DNA of 64,000 nt from positions 3,854,501-3,918,500 of the forward strand of contig NZ_CP092489.1 in assembly GCF_025643335.1 (NCBI RefSeq), given 5' to 3'. The DNA comes from Endozoicomonas sp. Mp262 (lineage in GTDB: Bacteria; Pseudomonadota; Gammaproteobacteria; Pseudomonadales; Endozoicomonadaceae). Below, one piece after another: positions 57,306-64,000 of the stretch (positions are counted from its first letter, which is position 1; each line of letters begins with the position of its first letter). The notes beneath the pieces are model-generated. The model was not told the DNA's origin. It ran no database searches and saw only the letters and a program-made list of their open reading frames with translations. The translations under genes were made by a program, and so were the position numbers.

Positions 57306-57983
57306 TTAATGCAGCTCCTGAATAATTAACTCTAACCCGCTGATGATTGGTGTGTCAGAAATAAAATAGTCTTCAATAGTAAAAGGGACTTGACTTCCGA
57401 TCATGGGCACAATCACGTCATTTTTATTCAAATCAAATTCTGCAACCGTGAAAAATTTACTATAATAATCTTTGCTAGGGATGCCTGTAGCTCCGGAATA
57501 CGGAATGACTTTGTACTCTTCCCACTCAACGGCAGTTGAACTCCCCGCTTTTCTTGTGACACATAAATTAGACTGGCTCCCTGCGACTTTATTCTTTATC
57601 CGCACGGAGAAATAAACAAAATACCTGCCAGTGTTCGGAATAACGATTCCTGATGCTGGATCGCCAGCTACGGCATCAATCAGGTCAAAGCCGGTATCAG
57701 CTCGCTCTACTAGCGGCAAAGCAAAAGCAGACTCTTGTTCTTTCCCGCTCACACTCGGATCACTTGCAAATATCGCATGATTGCCCAATCTTCTGCTCAT
57801 GCTTTGCAGGCCAGACTCTACGCCTGCAATTCTCCCCGCCAAATCTGGCGATAAAGCAGGGTTTTCAGAATTGAGAGCTGTCATTGAAAACAGCGTTTCC
57901 CGTAATTTTGCAGGGCTGATTTTGTGACTGGTATTATCAGCCAGGTTATCAGAGTTTTTTTGATTAACTGTTTCGATTGTCAT
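57306..57983 (-). CDS. Phage tail-associated protein of unknown function
   Basis: 225 residues. The N-terminal third has a helical stretch (SPAKLRETLFSMTALNSENP) and the C-terminal two thirds are beta-rich (GIVIPNTGRYFVYFSVRIKN), resembling C1q/TNF-like or receptor-binding tip domains. Its ATG overlaps the upstream gene's stop codon. It is the last gene of the leftward tail operon, where receptor-binding or fibre-tip proteins often occur. No family is firmly recognised. Confidence 0.65.
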   Translation of the reverse strand: MTIETVNQKNSDNLADNTSHKISPAKLRETLFSMTALNSENPALSPDLAGRIAGVESGLQSMSRRLGNHAIFASDPSVSGKEQESAFALPLVERADTGFDLIDAVAGDPASGIVIPNTGRYFVYFSVRIKNKVAGSQSNLCVTRKAGSSTAVEWEEYKVIPYSGATGIPSKDYYSKFFTVAEFDLNKNDVIVPMIGSQVPFTIEDYFISDTPIISGLELIIQELH

Positions 57984-58351
57984 TATAAAAACCCGTTGCT
58001 GAATCCGTCACTAAATGCTGTATTTTCTGTTGGCGGTAGAGCTGTTAAATCACCGATAGCAATGATTGTTAAACCCTCGCCGGTTTTTTCTAAATCAAAA
58101 ACGTCATAAACAATTTTGATTTTTTCCCCGGCGTATAAATCAATCTCGACAGGTTTGAAGTATTTTGACTCATACATGCTGGATAAATACAGGGTGTATG
58201 GCTGCCCTGTTGACTCAGCCAGCACTTTGACTACGCCAGCATTGCGGCTGTAGCTGTCAGGTGCGACGATCCGCACCCGGCCTGTTGTTTTAACCTCGTG
58301 CCATGTGGTTGAGGTGTTTTGGGTTGCTCTGGTGAGCAGTGGTGTTGTCAT
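57983..58351 (-). CDS. Small phage tail operon protein
   Basis: 122 residues from the ATG at 58351 (MTTPLLTRATQNTSTTWHEV); the frame also opens from a TTG four codons upstream. Beta-rich and non-membrane. It overlaps the next gene by one base, so the two are coupled. AAGAG precedes the start. No family is recognised. Confidence 0.65.
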   Translation of the reverse strand: MTTPLLTRATQNTSTTWHEVKTTGRVRIVAPDSYSRNAGVVKVLAESTGQPYTLYLSSMYESKYFKPVEIDLYAGEKIKIVYDVFDLEKTGEGLTIIAIGDLTALPPTENTAFSDGFSNGFL

Positions 58352-58400
58352 GTTTTTTTTCAACTCTTAATTATGCATGACTATAATTAAACCGATTTGA

Positions 58401-58529
58401 TATGCCAGCACTGGATTATCTCAACCGGCGGTGCATAAGTGGGTATCCGGCAAGAGTACACCCAGACTGTATGTGCTGTTGCAAATCTGCGACGCGCTCG
58501 GAGTTACGCCTGATGAGTTGTTGTTATAA
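58401..58529 (+). pseudogene. XRE regulator remnant
   Basis: The plus strand encodes ASTGLSQPAVHKWVSGKSTP, RLYVLLQICDALGVTPDELL, then L and a stop at 58529. This is the C-terminal half of a Cro/C1-type helix-turn-helix and is related to the protein at 57015-57278 (QICEALDATPNSLL against QICDALGVTPDELL). A stop codon precedes it in frame and no start is present. It overlaps the end of the opposite-strand tail gene by 6 bases. Confidence 0.7.
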
Positions 58530-59381
58530 GCTTGATAGCGATGTGCCTATGGGGATTTTTGCTGTTGCTGAAAAAATAAACCATAAAAAATGAATCCAAC
58601 TCATTGATCCTATGTCTTGTAAAATATTATCCGGATACGCGGCTTTTACCTGCAATCTGTTATCCATAGATAGGCCGATAAAGGGTGCGTACGGACAATC
58701 GTCATGCAGTCCATTTTCCCCCGTAGCCGAAACAGGGCTGATAGGCATCGTGTTAAATACACAATAATCACCCTTCAGCACCCTAGGGAATTTAAAAGAT
58801 GGCAGCATGCGGTGTTTTGATGCGCTATCCGACGAATCGCCAGCAACATAAATATAGCCTCTTTCTTCTATCTTTTTTTTGCAATAGTCCAGGCTCCAGT
58901 TTTGCGGTAAGTGATTTGGAGCATATATAAAAAGACTATCGTTAACTTCGATTATATTACCATTTTTATCAAGCACTATCCCTTCAATGTTAACCAGATC
59001 GGTGATATTTAGCACTTCATGCTCGGATGAAAAAACAGGTTCAGATTTGCCGTTTCGTACAATTACCCCATAACTTGATTTTTTTGTTAGCGGAATCTTT
59101 CGATATATTCTAAATTCTCCATTTTTTGTGCCACTAAAAGGAGTAACAATTATCTTGTATTTTATACTCTGTGTATTTGCATCAAAATCATATTTTATAA
59201 CTGCGCCACCAGAACCTTTGCTTACTGCAAACAGCACAGCATCAGACAGCTTGTATGTCTTTTCGTATACGGCTGTCGATGCGAATTTATATATTTTGTC
59301 AACGCTTATATTTACATACTCCTCACTTATTGTTTTTTCGCCATTGGTATTTAGAAAGTTAACTCCATAGCTACCACTCAT
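58524..59381 (-). CDS. Phage tail-associated protein
   Basis: 285 residues. The N-terminus MSGSYGVNFLNTNGEKTISE resembles the start of the neighbouring gene product (MSLGIRTYNPEGKKTFDSVL), pointing to a common fold. The middle is beta-rich, and near residues 180-200 is NWSLDYCKKKIEERGYIYVA. It has no signal peptide. It overlaps the upstream gene by 11 bases. It belongs to a tail-tip operon; the exact role is unknown. Confidence 0.7.
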   Translation of the reverse strand: MSGSYGVNFLNTNGEKTISEEYVNISVDKIYKFASTAVYEKTYKLSDAVLFAVSKGSGGAVIKYDFDANTQSIKYKIIVTPFSGTKNGEFRIYRKIPLTKKSSYGVIVRNGKSEPVFSSEHEVLNITDLVNIEGIVLDKNGNIIEVNDSLFIYAPNHLPQNWSLDYCKKKIEERGYIYVAGDSSDSASKHRMLPSFKFPRVLKGDYCVFNTMPISPVSATGENGLHDDCPYAPFIGLSMDNRLQVKAAYPDNILQDIGSMSWIHFLWFIFSATAKIPIGTSLSSL

Positions 59382-59745
59382 AATAAAAAATTCCTGCGTA
59401 AACGTCTTCGCTTAATGTTATATGAGCTTCAGAAAAGCCGCCTATAGACAGACTGAATTCTATTTCTTTTCCACTATTTATAAACTCATGCGTTAATACT
59501 AAAGAGCTGGGATCTTTTATATTTCTAAACAGTCTGCCGTAAGGAATAATATTGACAAAGAACCTATCAAAATTTTGATAGGCTGGTAACAATAGTATTT
59601 TTTTTACCGGCTGTCTCGGTGGTGCTGTTTCTCCTTTTTTAAAGTGTAAGAGTTCAGTGTCAAGCAGTTTGTAAGTACTGCCAACTAAAACAGAGTCAAA
59701 GGTTTTCTTTCCTTCAGGGTTGTATGTTCGAATTCCTAAACTCAT
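59371..59745 (-). CDS. Small phage tail-tip protein
   Basis: 124 residues with N-terminal MSLGIRTYNPEGKKTFDSVL. It overlaps the downstream gene by 11 bases and its start overlaps the end of the J-like gene by 4 bases. Beta-rich with the ending HITLSEDVYAGIFYYEW. Probably a tail-tip or cap component. Confidence 0.7.
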   Translation of the reverse strand: MSLGIRTYNPEGKKTFDSVLVGSTYKLLDTELLHFKKGETAPPRQPVKKILLLPAYQNFDRFFVNIIPYGRLFRNIKDPSSLVLTHEFINSGKEIEFSLSIGGFSEAHITLSEDVYAGIFYYEW

Positions 59746-62700
59746 GATAGTTCGCCTATTTCAACCCTTAATACATTATGCTCATCATAAACACGGATAA
59801 AATTATTTTTGATTTCTAAACGGCCTCCAGTATCGGCGGATTTAATATTTAGCTTTCCTTTATAAACAATATCGTTCGTGTTCTTGTCGTAGTACAGCTG
59901 ACCATTTTTCTCTGTTTTTTCTCCAGATCCAACCCAGAACGGGTAGTTTCCAACACTGGAAACCTCAACGCGGGGGCCAGTAATAGGAGCTGTTTTAAAA
60001 GTGCCTGCGGTAATAGTGCCGAGATTTGCGGAGACTGCTGCCAGATTGTCAACGCTGATCTTTTTGGCAGTTATCCCACCGTCCTCGATAGAGACTCCAG
60101 GCATAACGACTTTGCCATCTTTCACAGCAAACGACAGTGCAGAGGCACCCGGAGAGCCAACAGCAAATGTATCAACACGGAACAATGCATTGCTGCGCTT
60201 CCCGTCGTTGTTCATCTGGAACCCGCTGCAATAGCCGTTAACGTCCATCTGAACGCCCCATTTTGCTTGAAGGGTTTTTACTCCGTCTTTTACCTGAGCA
60301 ATGGCGGTAGACTGCTGCTGGACTGCTGCTTTTGCGTCATCAACTGCCGCCTGAGCTGTTGTGATTTTGCTGCTGAGAGCGCCATCGGCAGCCGCGCGAG
60401 CCTTTACCTCTGTCTGTATTGCTGTGTTAATAATGCTGTCAGCGCTTTTATAGTCAGCAGTGACTTTATCAATGCGCTGCCCCAGTGAGTAATCGGCACC
60501 CGACCTCGTGCTTGCCTCGCTGCTAATAGAGCTTTGCAGGTGCTTGTCGGCAGTCTTGTAGTCTGAGATAGCTTGAGTTACCTGCCTGCTTAAAGCCTCA
60601 TCCGCTGTAGCTCTGGCCTCCTGTTCAGCCTTAATTGCCGCTCCTGCCGCTGTGTCACCAGAAGCAATGTCAGCAACAATTTTATCAACGCGCTTGCTCA
60701 GAGCCTCATCAATAGTTGTTCGGGCAGACTCCTCTTTTTTGATAGCTGCTACACGAGCTGCGGTTTCGTCTGACAGCTCAGAGCTGATAGTCGTTATCTG
60801 TTGAGCAAGACTTTCATCTTTTGCAGCTCTTGCGGTTGACTCCTGCTGTATAGCCGCTGTCCGGTTTTTTGTCTCGGTTGACAGGTCAGCAGCTATTCGG
60901 GTTATCTGACTGCCAAGGGCTGTATCTTTGGTAGCTCTTGCTGATGCCTCCTGTGTTATTGCTGCTTTTCGGGCTGCGGTTTCGTCGCTCAGGCTTGCGG
61001 CAACAGTATCAACCCGCTTACCTATGGCTTCGTCGGCTGTAGCTCTGGCCTCCTGTTCTGCTTTGATTGCTGCGTTAGTGTTGGTGCCACCGTCAGTCAT
61101 GTCTGCCACAACTTTATCAAGACGTGTTGCTAGTGCCTGATCAGCATCGGTTAGCGTCTCGATCTCGGTATGCACAAGCGCAGTGACTTTTTTATCGCCC
61201 TCTTGATACTCAGACTCTACTTTGCGTATCCACTGGCTGTGCGATTCGTCAGACGTGGCCTGAGCTTGAGCAATGACTTTTAAGCCTGCGCGGGTAATGG
61301 CAATGTCAGACTCAAAGCCCGCCACCTGCTCATCAATCTTTTTAGACAGAGACTGGTCGGCAGTTGTTCGAGCTTCGGACTCCTGCCGGACAGCCGCTAC
61401 CCTTGCCGCTGTTTCATCTGATAATTCAGAGCTGATAGTGTCAACACGCTTACTCAGGGCTTCGTCGGCTGTAGTCCGGGCTTCCTGTTCTGACTTAATA
61501 GCTGCTGTGCGATTTGCGGTTTCGGTCGAAAGATTGGCCGCAACAGTGTCAACCCTGCTGCCAAGAGCCGCATCTGCCGTGACTCGCTCAGTTACGGCTG
61601 CATCTATGTCGGAGCCTAAATCCTGCCGGGCTTTTGCCAGATCAGCTTGAGCCTGTTTAGCCTGGTTAGATAAATCAGTTTTGACATCTGCAATATTGCT
61701 ATCAATCTCTGAGTTTAAGTCCTGCCGGACTTTATCAAGTCCCGCCTTTGTCTCCTGAGCTTGTTTGTCTATCTCTTGCCGGTTCTTGCTGATGTCAGTT
61801 TTAACTTCGGCAATGCCTTTGTTTATTTTGTCGTCAAGGTCTTTTACATCGCCCTCGATCTCAGTCATATCCAGCTTTGCTGTGGTGCCAGAGAACTCGC
61901 CGGAGTAGTTAAACTCAGATGCTCCCCACACGTCACACCATGCAAGCCTGAAGAACCAAGAGCCTTTCAGATTAAGGTCAAACCGGGCAGCTTCGGAGAT
62001 TTGCAGCAAATTGTCAGTACCGGGGGAAAAACCCTTGGCCTGACTGCCCCAGATTCGCAAATCCCGCAAATCAGGCTCATTGCTACCATCAACAGTGACA
62101 ATAAAGGCGTCAATCAGAGGGTGAATCTGGATGTTATTCGGCACTGCCGGAGGTTCGTTCCTGACTCCCAGTGTTGCAGGTTCGCCTGGTACGCCTTTGC
62201 TGTTATATGGCGTTACGCGGACAGTAAACGCCCGGCCTGAGCCGCTATTAACACTCTGCTCTGCTGAGTACTCCCAGCGAGTGTCTTTATACTGCTTTAC
62301 GGAGTACAGGACTTTGCTGTTTTTGACGACATCAACAGTGTAGTGATCTGCGCTGAGTACTGGTTCCCACTCAACTTTCAGCGCTGGCCCAGTGAATGGC
62401 TCAGACAATGTAATCGTGGTTGACGGAGGCACGTCGAAGTCTTTACCAGTTAATTTGATAAAGCCAGTTTTCCAGTCGCCTTGCCCGTCAGCTACGCCTG
62501 CCACTCTAAACCAGTTGCTGCCGTTGAATAGCCTGGTTGACCATGTGTTGATGGTAGTGACAGCGACTCTTGCCCACTCTTTACCGTCAAGACTGTGATC
62601 TATAACAAACTCACGCGCACCGGCTGTTGATTGCCAGCTCAGGGTTGCGGATTGCGGGTCTGTCACCTCCTGCACGATAACCAAGTCAGAAATAACCGGC

Positions 62701-64000
62701 CTTACATCACGAGGCAGATTATCCCCCGCACCGCCCTTTTGAGGCACTGGCAGCGCTTCAAAGCCATAGACAACAGGATTATCATAAACAGCAGTAACAG
62801 AGACTTGACCGCTGGCTGCTGGCGCAATGCTGGTTACGATAAAATCTTTGCAGAAAGCCCCGTCTGTCCCGATCTGGAATTGTGTGCGAGCTTGCATGTC
62901 GCCGGTATAAATATCAAAATCGGGCTTTTCAGACAGCAACACCCTGTTACTACCAGCAGCCTCAATTTTATAAGGGCCCGCCATCGTCCCGTCAGGCCTG
63001 CACAGAGAGATATAATTCTGCTTTGCGGGATGCAGCTCTACATCAGAGCTGAGTGTTGCCCGGAGTCCGTCAAAAGCAACAATCTCGCCAGACTGCCCCC
63101 AGCCCTGGAGCCAATAGCTAACCCCGATTTTATCCCCAAACATGGAGTTGAGCGCCTGCATCTCAGTAGTAAAGCTGATTTGCATCCGGCGATAGATCAT
63201 CTTTGCACATTCAAAGATGCCGATCCGGTAAGCTTGCTCCCGGTTAGCTACTGATCTGAGGGTAATCCGTTTGGGGTTAGCTGCTGGATGATTCGGCAAC
63301 TGGCACAGGATTTCGTCATTGTCCCAGATGCCCTGGTTGTAAAACTCGACGATGATGGAGTCATTGTCGCCAGCCTGGGGAAATGATCGCTCAACCGATG
63401 GAGGATTAGGCATCATAAACGGGGTATACATTGATCGCCTGATTAGCTTCTGCATATCCCGCACGACATAAAATTTGCCGTTGTGAGTTAAGACGGTTCC
63501 CCGGCCTGCCGCTGCAATCTCCTGCAAAGCACCGAGTAGAGTGCCACGAGTATCAAATACCCGGCTGACAGTTTCGCCTGCCAGCTTCCATTGCTGATGC
63601 AGACTCAGGATATTGTCTAAATCAATCAGATCATCAGACAATCGCCCGCCATGTGTGGAGCGGATAGCATTGCAGAAAGCCCAAGCAATCTCCCTGTTTT
63701 TTGTTGGCTTTGTCCAGCCGTTGCCCGTCCATTCGGGTGTTAAAGCTGTGGCTTTGATATTAAAACGCTTTTCAGACTGCTGGCTCAGGTTGTTTGATGC
63801 CCGGACACGGACAGCAATCTTTGTGATGCCGGGATACTCCTGCCTGCTGGGGTAATAAGCCCTTGCTTGCTCCCAATGCACAGAGTCCCGCGCTTTTGTG
63901 CTGGTGCTGGCGTTGTTGGTACGCTTTACCCGGACATGATAGCGAGCGTCTTTGACCTCCCACCTGTGGCTCCATCGCTGGGGAGTTGTGGTAGCACCGG
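59742..64000 (-). CDS. Phage host-specificity (J/TipJ-like) tail protein, 5' end outside window
   Basis: A leftward frame is open to the window edge; about 1,419 codons are visible. A GTG at 63881 is internal, because the coding sequence (DARYHVRVKRTNNASTSTKA) continues upstream. Order in the visible part: J-type barrel and insertion domains, two fibronectin-like regions (around PATLGVRNEPPAVPNN), a long coiled coil with repeats of about 20-30 residues (EQEARTTADEALSKRVDTIS), and a C-terminal DUF1983-like trimerisation and receptor region (AKWGVQMDVNGYCSGFQMNN). It forms the tail tip and probably recognises the host. It shares a 4-base overlap with the next gene. Confidence 0.9.
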   Translation of the reverse strand, partial: GATTTPQRWSHRWEVKDARYHVRVKRTNNASTSTKARDSVHWEQARAYYPSRQEYPGITKIAVRVRASNNLSQQSEKRFNIKATALTPEWTGNGWTKPTKNREIAWAFCNAIRSTHGGRLSDDLIDLDNILSLHQQWKLAGETVSRVFDTRGTLLGALQEIAAAGRGTVLTHNGKFYVVRDMQKLIRRSMYTPFMMPNPPSVERSFPQAGDNDSIIVEFYNQGIWDNDEILCQLPNHPAANPKRITLRSVANREQAYRIGIFECAKMIYRRMQISFTTEMQALNSMFGDKIGVSYWLQGWGQSGEIVAFDGLRATLSSDVELHPAKQNYISLCRPDGTMAGPYKIEAAGSNRVLLSEKPDFDIYTGDMQARTQFQIGTDGAFCKDFIVTSIAPAASGQVSVTAVYDNPVVYGFEALPVPQKGGAGDNLPRDVRPVISDLVIVQEVTDPQSATLSWQSTAGAREFVIDHSLDGKEWARVAVTTINTWSTRLFNGSNWFRVAGVADGQGDWKTGFIKLTGKDFDVPPSTTITLSEPFTGPALKVEWEPVLSADHYTVDVVKNSKVLYSVKQYKDTRWEYSAEQSVNSGSGRAFTVRVTPYNSKGVPGEPATLGVRNEPPAVPNNIQIHPLIDAFIVTVDGSNEPDLRDLRIWGSQAKGFSPGTDNLLQISEAARFDLNLKGSWFFRLAWCDVWGASEFNYSGEFSGTTAKLDMTEIEGDVKDLDDKINKGIAEVKTDISKNRQEIDKQAQETKAGLDKVRQDLNSEIDSNIADVKTDLSNQAKQAQADLAKARQDLGSDIDAAVTERVTADAALGSRVDTVAANLSTETANRTAAIKSEQEARTTADEALSKRVDTISSELSDETAARVAAVRQESEARTTADQSLSKKIDEQVAGFESDIAITRAGLKVIAQAQATSDESHSQWIRKVESEYQEGDKKVTALVHTEIETLTDADQALATRLDKVVADMTDGGTNTNAAIKAEQEARATADEAIGKRVDTVAASLSDETAARKAAITQEASARATKDTALGSQITRIAADLSTETKNRTAAIQQESTARAAKDESLAQQITTISSELSDETAARVAAIKKEESARTTIDEALSKRVDKIVADIASGDTAAGAAIKAEQEARATADEALSRQVTQAISDYKTADKHLQSSISSEASTRSGADYSLGQRIDKVTADYKSADSIINTAIQTEVKARAAADGALSSKITTAQAAVDDAKAAVQQQSTAIAQVKDGVKTLQAKWGVQMDVNGYCSGFQMNNDGKRSNALFRVDTFAVGSPGASALSFAVKDGKVVMPGVSIEDGGITAKKISVDNLAAVSANLGTITAGTFKTAPITGPRVEVSSVGNYPFWVGSGEKTEKNGQLYYDKNTNDIVYKGKLNIKSADTGGRLEIKNNFIRVYDEHNVLRVEIGELS

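Overview
This looks like a chromosomal segment of a gammaproteobacterium outside the Enterobacterales. The housekeeping synteny supports this: purB-hflD-mnmA, icd, clpS-clpA-infA-bpt-aat, uvrC-pgsA-tRNA(Gly-Cys-Leu), and etfBA next to the ETF-quinone oxidoreductase gene, an order typical of pseudomonad and Oceanospirillales-like genomes. The high load of identical, nested insertion sequences, a group II intron and a prophage would suit an Endozoicomonas-like, host-associated marine lineage. That assignment is inference.

Layout. (1) 1-2.1 kb: a leftward integron cassette array without a visible integrase, with four cassettes: a type 44 polymorphic toxin domain, a DUF6933 protein, an unknown protein and a lipoprotein. 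Three clear attC sites separate them. (2) 2.7-5.9 kb: rraA, then a secreted-protein gene cut by a 1,645-bp IS4-like element with a 9-bp target duplication. (3) 5.9-14.7 kb: a PLP dehydratase, isocitrate lyase with a divergent LysR regulator, a MarR regulator with a divergent BCCT transporter, and malate synthase G. (4) 14.8-15.8 kb: a type II toxin-antitoxin pair, a resolvase remnant and a 112-bp palindromic repeat. (5) 15.9-28.2 kb: core genes, including the whole bacterial N-degron pathway (ClpS, ClpA, Bpt, Aat). (6) 28.3-32.8 kb: an accessory block with a KfrA-like DNA-binding protein, a tyrosine recombinase and a protein joining LIM-type zinc fingers to a DA1-like metallopeptidase. (7) 32.9-36.1 kb: a tRNA operon with a duplicated tRNA-Cys, pgsA and uvrC. 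(8) 36.3-40.6 kb: a second secreted-protein gene broken by an IS1380 element that itself carries a second copy of the IS4-like element. (9) 40.6-44.2 kb: the electron-transfer flavoprotein system. (10) 44.2-53.1 kb: a mobile-element pile-up with two identical inverted IS66 copies, an IS30 element, a group II intron and a repeated structured sequence. (11) 53.1-56.2 kb: a coiled-coil protein with 21-bp repeats, an outer-membrane barrel, a DUF1285 protein and a C92-type hydrolase. (12) 56.5-64 kb: the edge of a prophage, with tail-tip genes reading left and the host-specificity (J-like) protein running off the right edge.

Working together: aceA and glcB form the glyoxylate bypass that competes with icd for isocitrate. 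Aat and Bpt add leucine or phenylalanine to N-termini that ClpS then delivers to ClpA. EtfA/B and ETF-QO pass electrons from flavin dehydrogenases to quinone. The most unusual single gene is the LIM-DA1-like protein beside a recombinase and a tRNA cluster. The orphan integron array and the precisely reconstructable nested insertions are the clearest structural findings.
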